Source: Rathayibacter sp. VKM Ac-2879 | Lineage (GTDB): Bacteria > Actinomycetota > Actinomycetes > Actinomycetales > Microbacteriaceae | Reading direction: 5' to 3' | DNA length: 64,000 nt | Assembly: GCF_015351245.1 (NCBI RefSeq) | Contig: NZ_JADKSO010000004.1 | Location: 124,001-188,000, forward strand | Part shown: one piece after another, positions 18,402 through 28,526 of the stretch | Layout: each line of letters begins with the position of its first letter | Numbering within the stretch: position 1 is the stretch's first letter | Notes under the pieces: generated by a model | What the model saw: the letters and a program-made list of their open reading frames with translations, nothing else | What the model was told of the DNA's origin: nothing | Databases searched by the model: none | Translations under genes and position numbers: made by a program

Positions 18402-18928
18402 GCGAGCAGCATCCCGTCGACGCCACGCGACCGCCCGTACGCCGACGCGCACGGGGCCGTCTCGACGTGGCGGGGGACTGGCGCCGGGTCTCGCCGCGCT
18501 ACGTCGCGGTCGAGATCGTCTCGGCGGTGGTCGCGAGCGTCGTGCTGCTGGCCGTGCCGACCGTCCTGCTCCTCGTCGGGGTGCGCTGGGCCTGGATCGC
18601 GCTGGTGCTCGCCGCGGTGCTCGCGGTGACCCTCCTGATTGTCGCGCCGCGTCGCGCCCGCGCGTACGGGTACCAGCTGCGGGAAGACGACCTGCTGTTC
18701 CGCCGCGGCATCATGTTCCAGCGTTTCGTCTCGGTGCCCTACGGGCGCATGCAGCTCATCGACGTCAACCGCGGTCCGCTCGCCCGGGCCCTGGGCTTGG
18801 CCGAGCTGCGCTTCGTGACCGCGGCGGCGGCCACGGGTGTGAGCATCCCGGGCCTCGTCGAGGGCGATGCGGAGGAGCTGCGCGACCGGCTGGTCGCGCT
18901 CGCCGAGTCGCGCCGGGCCGGACTGTGA
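18398..18928 (+). CDS. Bacterial PH-domain membrane protein (DUF304)
   Basis: A 176-residue protein with two adjacent transmembrane helices (about 40-85) and a bacterial PH-like domain (YGYQLREDDLLFRRGIMFQRFVSVPYGRMQLIDV). It is the smaller of two coupled PH-domain proteins, in the YdbS/YdbT arrangement. ATG 18398 overlaps the previous stop. Homologous pairs in Bacillus protect against some bacteriocins; the role here is not known. Confidence 0.88.
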   Translation: MSEQHPVDATRPPVRRRARGRLDVAGDWRRVSPRYVAVEIVSAVVASVVLLAVPTVLLLVGVRWAWIALVLAAVLAVTLLIVAPRRARAYGYQLREDDLLFRRGIMFQRFVSVPYGRMQLIDVNRGPLARALGLAELRFVTAAAATGVSIPGLVEGDAEELRDRLVALAESRRAGL

Positions 18929-20475
18929 CCGAGGCCATCGCCCGCGGGACCGAGACCGACCTCGCGGACGGCCAGTGGCACCGCCTGCACCCCGCGACTC
19001 CCCTGCTCAAGGGCGGGATCGGCCTGGTGGTCGTCCTCGGGATCGTGGTGGCGAACCTCCGCGAACGACTGATCGAGCTGTTCCTCCCCGGCCCAGAGGG
19101 CTTCGAGAGCGGCGACCCCGTCGATGAGCTCCTGCGCCGAGGGCTGCTCGGCTGGGCGGCGCTCGCGGTAGCGGTCGGGCTCGCCGTCGCGCTCGCCGCC
19201 TTCTGGCTGTCGTGGCGGATGCACAGCTTCCGCGTCACGGACGAGCTCGTCGAGGTGCGCTCCGGTGTGCTGTTCCGCACCAACCGTCGGGCACGGCTCG
19301 ACCGCATCCAGGGCATCGCGGTGCAGCGCCCGCTCGTCGCGCGCCTGGTCGGAGCGGCGAAGCTCGAGGTCAGCGTGGCGGGGCAGGACGCCACCGTGCA
19401 GCTCTCCTACCTGGGTTCACGCCTCGTCGACGCCCTGCGCCGCGACATCCTGCGCCTTGCCTCCGGGGTGCGCGAACGGGAGGCGGTGCCCGCAGAGGCG
19501 CGGGCGGGCGGGTTCCTCGCGCAACGCCTCGAAGAGCTCGCCGAGCCGCTCGACGTGGAGCCGCCAGAGTCGGTCGTGACGATCCCGGCAGGGCGGTTGC
19601 TCGGTTCGCTCGTGTTCAGCGGGTTCACGCTGTTCCTGGTCGTCGCGAGCGTCGTGGTGGTCCTCGCCGCGGTCTACGGCTCGCCTTTTGTGCTGTTCGC
19701 CATCCTCCCCGGGCTGCTCGGCTCGGGGGGCTACTACGTGCGGCACTTCGTGCGCTCACTCCGCTACTCGATCGTGGCGACTCCCGACGGCGTGCGGGTC
19801 GGCTACGGGGTGCTCTCGACGAGCAGCGACACCCTGCCGCCCGGCCGGATCCACGCGGTCGAGATCACTCAGCCCCTCCTGTGGCGGCCCTTCGGCTGGT
19901 GGCAGGTGAGGATCGACCGAGCCGGCCACGCCTCCGCTCGCGGCACCAGTGGCGAGCCGAACACCATGCTCCTGCCCGTCGGCGACCTCGCGGCCGTCGA
20001 GAAGGTGCTGCGACTGCTGCTGCCGGGCACGGGGGAGGGTGCCGAGGCGACGCCCGTGGGAGACGCGTTGCGCCGCCGCGACGCCCCGGGCTTCACCTCC
20101 GCCCCGCTCTCGGCGATCGGGTTGAGACCGTTCTCGTGGCGTCGCACGGGCTATCGGCTCGCCGAGGACGTCGTCGTCCTGCGCAGCGGGGCCGTCTGGC
20201 GGAAGGTGGTCGTCGTGCCGCTCGCGCGCATGCAGAGCATCGCGGTGCACCAGGGGCCGCTGCTGCGGATGCTCGGCCTCGCTTCCGCGCGCGTGCACAC
20301 CGTGGCAGGGCCCGTCGTGCCGACGATTCCCGTGATGAGCGTCACCGACGGGCTCGCGTTCTTCGACCGGCTCGCGGGGGCCGGAGTGCGGGCGGCGGGG
20401 AGCGACGCAAGCCATCGGTGGGGGAGACGGGCGCGGGAGGCGTGGCCGGCGCCGGAAGGAGATCCGTATGTCTGA
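18925..20475 (+). CDS. Large PH-domain membrane protein (YdbT-like)
   Basis: A 516-residue membrane protein with repeated bacterial PH domains: about 90-165 (FRVTDELVEVRSGVLFRTNR), 270-330 and 395-470. Paired transmembrane helices near 25-50, 70-90 and 215-260 separate them. It starts with GTG overlapping its smaller partner, and its stop lies 5 codons into the next gene. This is the ydbS-ydbT type gene pair. Confidence 0.88.
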   Translation: MTEAIARGTETDLADGQWHRLHPATPLLKGGIGLVVVLGIVVANLRERLIELFLPGPEGFESGDPVDELLRRGLLGWAALAVAVGLAVALAAFWLSWRMHSFRVTDELVEVRSGVLFRTNRRARLDRIQGIAVQRPLVARLVGAAKLEVSVAGQDATVQLSYLGSRLVDALRRDILRLASGVREREAVPAEARAGGFLAQRLEELAEPLDVEPPESVVTIPAGRLLGSLVFSGFTLFLVVASVVVVLAAVYGSPFVLFAILPGLLGSGGYYVRHFVRSLRYSIVATPDGVRVGYGVLSTSSDTLPPGRIHAVEITQPLLWRPFGWWQVRIDRAGHASARGTSGEPNTMLLPVGDLAAVEKVLRLLLPGTGEGAEATPVGDALRRRDAPGFTSAPLSAIGLRPFSWRRTGYRLAEDVVVLRSGAVWRKVVVVPLARMQSIAVHQGPLLRMLGLASARVHTVAGPVVPTIPVMSVTDGLAFFDRLAGAGVRAAGSDASHRWGRRAREAWPAPEGDPYV

Positions 20476-21181
20476 GCAGGGGTCGTCGCGTCGGCCGGAG
20501 TCGCGTCGAGACGGACGTCTGGGTGTGGGCGTCGTCGGAGCGGGCCCCGTCGGCCCGGTGCTCGGGGCCGCGCTCGCGAACGCCGGGCACGCCGTCGTGG
20601 GAGTCGCGACCACGAGCGAGGCCGGTCGTGAGCGGGCCGACGTGCTCCTCCCCGGAGTGCCGATCCTCGCCGTCCCCGACCTCGTCGAGCGCAGCGAACT
20701 CGTCATCGTGGCCGTGCCAGGAGGCGAGATCGCCGCACTCGTCGCAGGCCTCGCCGCCACGGGGGCATGGCAGCCGGGCCAGCTCGTGCTGCACACCGCT
20801 CCCGAGCACGGCTACGGTGTGCTGGCGCCGGCGCTCGCCGCGGGAGTCATTCCTCTCGCCGTGCATCCGGCGATGGCTTTCAGCGGCACGAGCCTCGATC
20901 TCGCGCGCCTCGCCGAGACCTACTTCGCCGTGTCCGCGCCGGGACCCGTGCTCCCCATCGCGCAGGCCCTCGTCGTCGAAATGGGCGGGGAGCCGGTGAC
21001 GGTAGCGGAGTCCGACCGCGCCGCCTACGCCGAGGCTGTGTCGACCGCGACGGCCTTCTCGACGGCGATCGTCGAGCAGGCGGCGGGTCTGCTGGCCGGA
21101 ATCGGCGTCGAGAAGCCGGGTTTCTTCCTCTCGAGCCTGGTGCGCTCCTCCGTGGACGACGCGCTGCGCCGCGCCGGCTGA
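20468..21181 (+). CDS. Rossmann-like/DUF2520 protein, possible ketopantoate reductase substitute
   Basis: A 237-residue NAD(P)-binding protein. The Rossmann motif VGVVGAGPVGPVLGAALA lies near the N-terminus, and the C-terminal part is the helical DUF2520 domain, related to 6-phosphogluconate dehydrogenase-type folds. Standing just before panC, such proteins have been suggested to take part in pantothenate synthesis, since ketopantoate reductase has the same general fold. That link is inference here. ATG 20468 lies inside the end of the PH gene. Confidence 0.85.
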   Translation: MSEQGSSRRPESRRDGRLGVGVVGAGPVGPVLGAALANAGHAVVGVATTSEAGRERADVLLPGVPILAVPDLVERSELVIVAVPGGEIAALVAGLAATGAWQPGQLVLHTAPEHGYGVLAPALAAGVIPLAVHPAMAFSGTSLDLARLAETYFAVSAPGPVLPIAQALVVEMGGEPVTVAESDRAAYAEAVSTATAFSTAIVEQAAGLLAGIGVEKPGFFLSSLVRSSVDDALRRAG

Positions 21182-21183
21182 GC

Positions 21184-21235
21184 CGAGGTGCCGCTGCGCC
21201 GGCCGCGGCGCCGCGGCACACGGCCCGGCATCTCG
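21184..21235. repeat. GC-rich palindromic element before panC
   Basis: Arms CGAGGTGCC (21184-21192) and GGCATCTCG (21227-21235) pair with one mismatch around a perfect centre CCGCGGCGCCGCGG. The outer arms share CGAGATGCC/GGCATCTCG with the larger palindrome at 7510-7578. It may be a diverged copy or a hairpin that ends the upstream operon. Confidence 0.5.
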
Positions 21236-21268
21236 CCGCACAGCGGGGAGGCGCCACGCCCCCGCCGG

Positions 21269-21274
21269 TAGCAT
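21269..21274 (+). promoter_or_regulatory. -10 box of panC (leaderless)
   Basis: TAGCAT is followed by 6 nt and then the GTG at 21281; no ribosome-binding sequence is present. Confidence 0.55.
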
Positions 21275-21280
21275 CGACGG

Positions 21281-22129
21281 GTGATCAGCACCATCGAGCG
21301 CATCGACGACCTCCGCACGCGGCTTCAGGAGGCGCGCCGGGACGGGGCGAGCATCGCCCTCGTGCCGACGATGGGAGCGTTGCATGCCGGTCACCTCGCC
21401 CTCGTCGCCCGGGCCCGCGAACTCGCCGACGTCGTCGTCGTCTCGATCTTCGTGAATCCGCTGCAGTTCGGCCCCACCGAAGACCTCGACCGCTATCCGC
21501 GCGATCTCGCGGGCGACACCGCGCTCCTCGAGGCTGCGGGCGTCGACCACCTCTTCGCGCCGGGAGTCGCCGAGATGTACCCCGACGGGCCCTCCTCCAC
21601 GCGCGTCGTCGCGGGCGAGATCGGCGCCCTCTACGAGGGCAGTGCCCGGCCCGGGCACTTCGACGGGATGCTCACCGTCGTCGCGAAGCTTCTGAACATC
21701 GTGCATCCCGACGTCGCTCTCTTCGGGCAGAAGGACTCGCAGCAGCTGTTCCTCGTGCGCCGCATGGTCCGCGACCTCGACTTGCCCGCCGCGATCGAGG
21801 CCGTCGGCACAGTGCGGGAGGAGGACGGGCTCGCCCGCTCGAGCCGCAACCGGTACCTCGACGGGGAGCAGCGCCGTGCAGCTCTCGTGCTGCCGCGTCT
21901 CCTCGCCGCCGCCACCGAGGCCGCCGAGCAAGGAGCCGCAGCGGCCCTCGACGCGGCCCGGGCCGTCGCCGAGGGCGAACCGCTCGTTAGGCTGGACTAC
22001 CTCGTCGTCGTGGACCCATCGACGTTCCTCCCGGTCGCCGACGACCACCGCGGCCCGGCCCTCGTGCTCGTGGCCGCGATCGTCGGCTCCACTCGCCTCC
22101 TCGACAACGCTCCGATCACGCTCGCCTGA
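21281..22129 (+). CDS. panC: Pantothenate synthetase
   Basis: Condenses pantoate and beta-alanine with ATP to pantothenate; 282 residues. Motifs are [14 protein letters not shown] (nucleotide-binding HIGH-type loop), [13 protein letters not shown] and FGQKDSQQL. The leaderless GTG at 21281 is supported by the -10 box 6 nt upstream. lysS follows after 31 nt. Confidence 0.96.
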   Translation: MISTIERIDDLRTRLQEARRDGASIALVPTMGALHAGHLALVARARELADVVVVSIFVNPLQFGPTEDLDRYPRDLAGDTALLEAAGVDHLFAPGVAEMYPDGPSSTRVVAGEIGALYEGSARPGHFDGMLTVVAKLLNIVHPDVALFGQKDSQQLFLVRRMVRDLDLPAAIEAVGTVREEDGLARSSRNRYLDGEQRRAALVLPRLLAAATEAAEQGAAAALDAARAVAEGEPLVRLDYLVVVDPSTFLPVADDHRGPALVLVAAIVGSTRLLDNAPITLA

Positions 22130-22160
22130 CCCGCCCCCAACCGAAAGCACCCGCGCCGAC

Positions 22161-23732
<1,572 letters not shown>

Positions 23733-23764
23733 CCGACACGGTCGTCGTCAACCGAGGGGGAGTG

Positions 23765-24763
23765 ATGGTCACCAGGTCCAGCATCGTGGCGACGGTGGTC
23801 GCGGGCGTGCTCACGCTCGCGCAGTTCGGGGCAGGCGCGGCGGTCGCCACGTCGGTGTTCAGCACCTCGAGCGAGCTCGGCACCGCCGTCGCCGATCGTG
23901 CGGCGGCGGAGGCGTTCGCGCCCGACGCCACGATCGCGGGCTTCGCCGACCGCACGGCCATGTCGACCAGGGGGCGCGCGCTCTACTACGCGTCGAGCCC
24001 CTCCGTCGAGCCGACCGCGGGTTTCAACGAGCGCTGCGGCTACGCCGCCTCGGACGATATCGTGCTGGGCTGCTACACCGGCCGTGACATCTACATCTCG
24101 GACGTCGAGAACCCCGATCTCGACGGCATCCGCGAGGTGACCGCCGCCCACGAGATGCTGCACGCCGCGTGGGCACGCCTCGACGCCGACGAGCAGCGCG
24201 CCCTCGGCCGGCAGCTCGAGGAGGCGTACGCCGAGCTCCCCGCCGACACCCCGATCGCCGAGCGGCTCGAGCTCTACCGCTCCGGTGGCCTGGGCGAGCG
24301 TGTCAGCGAGCTGCACTCGATCCTCGGCACGGAGATCGCCGATCTGCCTCCGGGCCTGGAGGCGCACTACGCCGACTACTTCGCCGACCGTTCCGCCGTG
24401 GTCCGCCTGAACGCCGCCTACGAAGCGGTCTTCACCGACCTCGAGAAGCGGATCGACGATCTGGTTGCCCGGCTCGACGCGATGCGGAACGACATCACCG
24501 CTCGCGTCAGCGCCAACAACGCCGCCTTCGACGCCTTGAACGCCCGCATCGACGACTTCAACGAGCGCGCCGACAGCGGCGACTTCTCCTCCTCGAGCGC
24601 GTTCGACTCGGAGCGTGCCGAGCTGCTCGCCGAGAGCGGCGCCCTCGAGGCGGCGCGTGAGGCGATCGACGCCGACATCGCGAGCTACGACGGGCTGCGC
24701 AGCGAGCTCCAGGGGCTGAACTCCGACGCCGCCGCCCTCAACCAGTCGATCGCGAGCCAGTAA
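23765..24763 (+). CDS. Exported/membrane-anchored protein with HEMLH motif
   Basis: A 332-residue protein not assigned to a named family. An N-terminal hydrophobic segment (about 5-30) acts as signal or anchor. In the middle, TAAHEMLHAAW is an HExxH-type sequence typical of zinc metallopeptidases, and GDP/Ser-rich and coiled-coil segments follow (about 215-330). The ATG follows GAGGGGGAG closely, which fixes the start. It stands between lysS and cls. A secreted or surface peptidase is a reasonable reading, but a third zinc ligand cannot be identified by eye. Confidence 0.8.
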   Translation: MVTRSSIVATVVAGVLTLAQFGAGAAVATSVFSTSSELGTAVADRAAAEAFAPDATIAGFADRTAMSTRGRALYYASSPSVEPTAGFNERCGYAASDDIVLGCYTGRDIYISDVENPDLDGIREVTAAHEMLHAAWARLDADEQRALGRQLEEAYAELPADTPIAERLELYRSGGLGERVSELHSILGTEIADLPPGLEAHYADYFADRSAVVRLNAAYEAVFTDLEKRIDDLVARLDAMRNDITARVSANNAAFDALNARIDDFNERADSGDFSSSSAFDSERAELLAESGALEAAREAIDADIASYDGLRSELQGLNSDAAALNQSIASQ

Positions 24764-24798
24764 CCGCGGGCGCACGGCGGCCCGTCGCCGCCCGCGGC

Positions 24799-24804
24799 TA
24801 GGAT
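24799..24804 (+). promoter_or_regulatory. -10 box of the small membrane protein gene (leaderless)
   Basis: TAGGAT is followed by 6 nt and then the ATG at 24811. Confidence 0.55.
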
Positions 24805-24810
24805 CGACGC

Positions 24811-24993
24811 ATGGACTGGACGCTGTGGAATCAGGGACTGTGGGCCCTCGTGCCGACCGTCACCGTCGGTCTCATCTTCTGGTTCGTCATGCGTGCCCTG
24901 CTCCGCTCCGACCGCAACGAGCGCCGAGCGTACGAGCGCATCGAGGCGCAGGAGCGGGCGCGACGCGGGCTCCCGCCGCGCGACGCCTCCTGA
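24811..24993 (+). CDS. Small single-span membrane protein
   Basis: A 60-residue protein with one hydrophobic helix (about 10-32, LWALVPTVTVGLIFWFVMRALL) and a charged Arg/Glu-rich tail. Homologous small proteins are common beside cls and lysS in Microbacteriaceae, as far as I recall. The leaderless -10 box supports the start. No function can be inferred. Confidence 0.75.
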   Translation: MDWTLWNQGLWALVPTVTVGLIFWFVMRALLRSDRNERRAYERIEAQERARRGLPPRDAS

Positions 24994-25079
24994 GCGGGCC
25001 TGCAGCCGACGCTCGTGACGCCTCCTGACTCCGCGGTGCGGCTCGCCGTGCTTCGCCGAGAGAACGCCGAGGTGACGAG

Positions 25080-26555
25080 GTGAACGGACCGGACTGGTCG
25101 GTGGTCCTGGCGGTGACGGCGATCGTCGTCGAGTTCGCCGTGCGCGTCGTCGCCGTGATCGTCGTCCCGCGCAACCGACGACCGACCACCGGCCTCGCCT
25201 GGCTGATGGCGATCTTCCTGATCCCGTACGTCGGCATCCTGCTCTTCCTCTTCATCGGCAGCTACCGTCTGCCGCGCAAGCGTCGGCGCAAGCAGCAGGA
25301 GATCAACCGCTTCATCCTCGAGTCGACCGAGGGAGTCGACCGTGTCGCGCAGGACCACCCCTGGCCGCTCTGGCTGGAATCGGTCGTCACCCTCAACCGC
25401 AACCTCGGCGCCATGCCGCTCGTCGGAGGGAACGACGCGCGCCTCCAGGGCGACTACGAGCAGACGATCCGTGCGATGGCCGCCGAGATCGATCGCGCGC
25501 GCCGCTACGTGCACTGCGAGTTCTACATCCTCGCCTCCGACCGGACGACCGCGCCCTTCTTCGACGCCCTCGACCGCGCCGTCGCCCGAGGGGTCACGGT
25601 GCGGATCCTGCTCGACCACATTGCGTCCATCCGCGTGCCCGGCTACTACAGCGGCACGTACCGCCGCCTCCGCCGGATGGAGCGCGCCGGGGCGTCGTGG
25701 TCGTACATGCTGCCGGTGCGCCCCTGGCGCTGGCAGTACCAGCGACCGGACCTGCGGAACCACCGCAAGCTGCTCATCGTCGACGGCAACGCCGCCTTCA
25801 TGGGGTCGCAGAACGTCGTCGACTCCAGCTACAACAAACGCGGCAACATCCGCCGCGGGCTGCACTGGCACGACCTCATGGTGCGTCTGGAGGGACCTGT
25901 TGTCCAGGGCATCAACGCCATCTTCATCACCGACTGGTACAGCGAGACGGATGAGCTGCTCCTGCGCGAGTCGGAGCCGATGGAGGCGCTGCAGCAGCGC
26001 GACACGATCGACTGCCAGGTCGTGCCCAGCGGCCCGGGCTTCGAGGGCGAGAACAACCTGCGGCTGTTCCTGACGCTGCTCTACTCGGCGCAGAAGTCGA
26101 TCATCATCACGAGCCCCTACTTCGTGCCCGACGAGGCGATGCTGTACGCGATCACCACGGCCACGCGGAGAGGCGTGCACGTCGAGCTCTTCGTCTCGGA
26201 GATCGGCGACCAGGCCGTCGTCTACCATGCGCAGCGCTCCTACTACGAGACGCTCCTCACCTCGGGCGTGCGGATCTGGATGTACCGCAAGCCGACGATC
26301 CTGCATGCGAAGCACTTCACGATCGACGACGATGTCGCCGTGATCGGCTCGAGCAACATGGACATGCGCTCGTTCACGCTCAATCTCGAGGTCTCGCTGA
26401 TGGTCTGCGGATCGGAGTTCGTGGAGGACCTGCGCCAGGTGCAGCAGGACTACCGCGAGCACTCGCGAGAGCTGACCCTGCGAGAGTGGCGGCAGCAGCC
26501 CCTCCGCTCGACCCTGCTCGACAACCTCGCGCGACTCACCTCGGCGCTGCAGTAG
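25080..26555 (+). CDS. cls: Cardiolipin synthase
   Basis: Membrane phospholipase-D-type enzyme, 491 residues, which joins phosphatidylglycerol units into cardiolipin. Two N-terminal transmembrane helices (about 8-28 and 40-62) precede two HKD motifs, NHRKLLIVDGNAAFMG and LHAKHFTIDDDVAVIGSSN. Start is GTG 25080. Its last 20 bp overlap tail-to-tail with the PPTase gene on the other strand, where the biosynthetic cluster begins. Confidence 0.95.
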   Translation: MNGPDWSVVLAVTAIVVEFAVRVVAVIVVPRNRRPTTGLAWLMAIFLIPYVGILLFLFIGSYRLPRKRRRKQQEINRFILESTEGVDRVAQDHPWPLWLESVVTLNRNLGAMPLVGGNDARLQGDYEQTIRAMAAEIDRARRYVHCEFYILASDRTTAPFFDALDRAVARGVTVRILLDHIASIRVPGYYSGTYRRLRRMERAGASWSYMLPVRPWRWQYQRPDLRNHRKLLIVDGNAAFMGSQNVVDSSYNKRGNIRRGLHWHDLMVRLEGPVVQGINAIFITDWYSETDELLLRESEPMEALQQRDTIDCQVVPSGPGFEGENNLRLFLTLLYSAQKSIIITSPYFVPDEAMLYAITTATRRGVHVELFVSEIGDQAVVYHAQRSYYETLLTSGVRIWMYRKPTILHAKHFTIDDDVAVIGSSNMDMRSFTLNLEVSLMVCGSEFVEDLRQVQQDYREHSRELTLREWRQQPLRSTLLDNLARLTSALQ

Positions 26556-27225
26556 CGGAGCGCTCGAGCCGGGCGACGGCGAGCACGAGCCGCGCCCGAA
26601 GCGCCCAACGGCCGCGAATACGGAACCCCGGCCGCCCGCCCTCCACGAGCGGCACGACCTCGAACGCCGAGGTCCCGCGGAAGGAGACCTCGGCCGAGGT
26701 CACGCCCAGCCAGATCCCGGTGGCGGGGAACCACGCCTTGAACGCCGCCTCCTTCGCCGCGAAGAGAGCGAGCGGCAGCGCGGAGGCGAGCGGGTGGCCC
26801 GCCTCCCGGAGCCGATCGAGATGCTGGAGCTCACGGGGGCGCGCGAAGGTGCGGACAAGGTCGGCGGAGAGATGCCGCATCCGCTCTGCATCGACGCCGA
26901 TTCCCGGATGGAGGCGGGAGCGCGCGACGACTGCGGCGCGGTAGCCCTCGGTGTGGGTGAGGCCGCCCACCACGCCGGCGGGCCATACCGGTGCTCCGCT
27001 CGCCGAGCGGGGGAGGGCGCAGGGCTCCTCGCCGAGGAGGACGAGGGCGCGCCGGGCGAAGGCGCGGGCCTCGAGGGACTGGTGTCGGGAGCCGGACGAG
27101 GCGATCCGTGGCCCGACGAGGTGCTCCTCGCCGGGCCACGGGGAGGCGATGCCGCCGGCCGCGCCGCCCACGCCGACCGCATCGGCGGGCAGGAGCCCGG
27201 CGAGCAGGGACGGTCCGGCGATCAC
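26536..27225 (-). CDS. 4'-phosphopantetheinyl transferase (Sfp type)
   Basis: Transfers phosphopantetheine from CoA to the serine of carrier proteins; 229 residues, the length of Sfp-type enzymes. The magnesium and CoA-binding motifs are visible as GIGVDAERM and FAAKEAAFKAW. The GTG at 27225 overlaps the stop of the upstream DUF1772 gene (GTGA), and a longer frame would be read through that gene. It is last in a five-gene operon beginning with an ACP and is the obvious activator of both carrier proteins in the cluster (29518 and 46672). It converges on cls with a 20-bp overlap. Confidence 0.92.
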   Translation of the reverse strand: MIAGPSLLAGLLPADAVGVGGAAGGIASPWPGEEHLVGPRIASSGSRHQSLEARAFARRALVLLGEEPCALPRSASGAPVWPAGVVGGLTHTEGYRAAVVARSRLHPGIGVDAERMRHLSADLVRTFARPRELQHLDRLREAGHPLASALPLALFAAKEAAFKAWFPATGIWLGVTSAEVSFRGTSAFEVVPLVEGGRPGFRIRGRWALRARLVLAVARLERSATAAPR

Positions 27226-27698
27226 AGCGCCAGGAGGGCGAGACCGAGCAGCAGGAGGGAGCCGCTGGTCGCGAGCATCCGCACCACGTTCCAGCCGGCC
27301 CAGGGTCTCTCGAAGCCGCGGCGCGCGGTGACCAGCGGGCCATGGGCCTCGCGGTCGAGCCGGAGATTGAGCGGGATGTTCCGGCCGAAGGTGACCGCGT
27401 ACTGGAGGACCGCGAGGGCGAGCGACCCGGCGATCGCCCAGGGGGCCAGGCCCCCTCCGGTCGAGAGCGAGGCGACGAGCGCCGCCGCCGAGGAGAGCCC
27501 GCTGCCGAAGAACGCGAGGGCGAAGAGCGGGTTCTGCACGGCGGCGTTGATCGCCGTCATCGCCGCGACGAAGGTGCGATCGTCGGTGCGGGCGAGCCCG
27601 GGCATCACGGCACAGGAGAAGGCGTAGAAGAAGCCGGCGGCCAGCCCGTTCGCGACGAGGGCGGCGAGCAGCAGCGGCACAGTGAGCGAGGGGGGCAC
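27222..27698 (-). CDS. DUF1772 (anthrone oxygenase-like) membrane protein
   Basis: A 158-residue membrane protein with four hydrophobic helices (about 5-25, 52-75, 82-105, 138-157), a conserved Asn-Pro pair (NPLFALAFFG) and YAVTFGRNIPLN. This is the DUF1772 layout. The family includes the fungal and streptomycete anthrone oxygenases, which act on polyketide rings, but most bacterial members are uncharacterised. It overlaps the PPTase start by 4 nt. A second DUF1772 protein (40102-40617) lies on the other side of the cluster. Confidence 0.8.
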   Translation of the reverse strand: MPPSLTVPLLLAALVANGLAAGFFYAFSCAVMPGLARTDDRTFVAAMTAINAAVQNPLFALAFFGSGLSSAAALVASLSTGGGLAPWAIAGSLALAVLQYAVTFGRNIPLNLRLDREAHGPLVTARRGFERPWAGWNVVRMLATSGSLLLLGLALLAL

Positions 27699-27728
27699 GG
27701 GGGCCTTCCGGGAGGGGGTGCGGGAGCC

Positions 27729-27758
27729 GGTGCGCGGGAGCCGCGGCCCCCGCGCACC
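27729..27758. other. Hairpin between the SDR and DUF1772 genes
   Basis: GGTGCGCGGG (27729-27738) and CCCGCGCACC (27749-27758) form a perfect 10-bp stem. On the minus strand it lies just after the SDR stop without a T-tract. It may be a processing or attenuation site within the operon. Confidence 0.45.
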
Positions 27759-27764
27759 GATCGG

Positions 27765-28526
27765 TCAGGTGATAGAGACGCCGCCGTCGATGCTGACGAC
27801 CTGGCCGGTCATGTAGTCGGTATCGATGAAGAACCCGATCGCCTGTGCAACCTCCTCCGTCGTGCCGAACCGGCGCATCGGACACTTCGTGCGGATACCC
27901 TCCTTCACCTGCTCCGAGAGCGACTCCGTCATGCTGGTGATCATGAAGCCGGGAGAGAGCGCATTCACCGTCACGCCGCGGGCGGCGCACTCGGCGGCGA
28001 GGGTCCTGGTCATCCCGATCAGTCCCGCCTTCGAGGCGGAGTAGGCGGTCTGGCCCGGCGTGGCCACGAGGGCCGACGGAGAGACGACGTTGACGATCCT
28101 GCCCCAGCGGTGCGTCAGCATCGGAGGGAGGCAGAGCCGGGCCAGGTGGAACGCGCCGATCAGGTTGGTGTCGATCACCGACCGCCACTGGTGCGGATCC
28201 TGCATCGCCATGAGGGAGTCGTGGCGGACGGCCCCGTTGTTCACGAGCACGTCGACGGGCCCGAGAGCGTTCACCACCTCCGAGTGCAGCCGGAACGAGT
28301 CGCTCCAGGAGGAGGCGTCGCCGCCGACGACGACGGACTCGTTGGCGAGCAGCGCTGCGGTCTCGGCCGCCGCCTCCGCCGACGAGTTGTAGTGCACGGC
28401 GACGCGGAAGCCGAGAGCGTCCAGGCGCACCGCGATCGAGCGGCCGAGGCCGCCCGAGGCGCCGGTGACCAGGGCGACGGGCCTCTCGGGGCGCTCGCCG
28501 CGGACGCGGGACGGCGTGCCGCTCAT
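27765..28526 (-). CDS. Short-chain dehydrogenase/reductase (FabG-like ketoreductase)
   Basis: A 253-residue SDR. The cofactor loop is TGASGGLGRSIA, NNGAVRHD is the NNAG-type motif, and the catalytic Ser and Tyr-Lys lie in VVSPSALVATPGQTAYSASKAG. The late PGFMITSM segment is that of FabG 3-oxoacyl-ACP reductases. In the same operon as an ACP and a KAS III, it probably reduces a beta-ketoacyl-ACP. Its start overlaps the stop of the KAS III gene (ATGA). Confidence 0.92.
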   Translation of the reverse strand: MSGTPSRVRGERPERPVALVTGASGGLGRSIAVRLDALGFRVAVHYNSSAEAAAETAALLANESVVVGGDASSWSDSFRLHSEVVNALGPVDVLVNNGAVRHDSLMAMQDPHQWRSVIDTNLIGAFHLARLCLPPMLTHRWGRIVNVVSPSALVATPGQTAYSASKAGLIGMTRTLAAECAARGVTVNALSPGFMITSMTESLSEQVKEGIRTKCPMRRFGTTEEVAQAIGFFIDTDYMTGQVVSIDGGVSIT

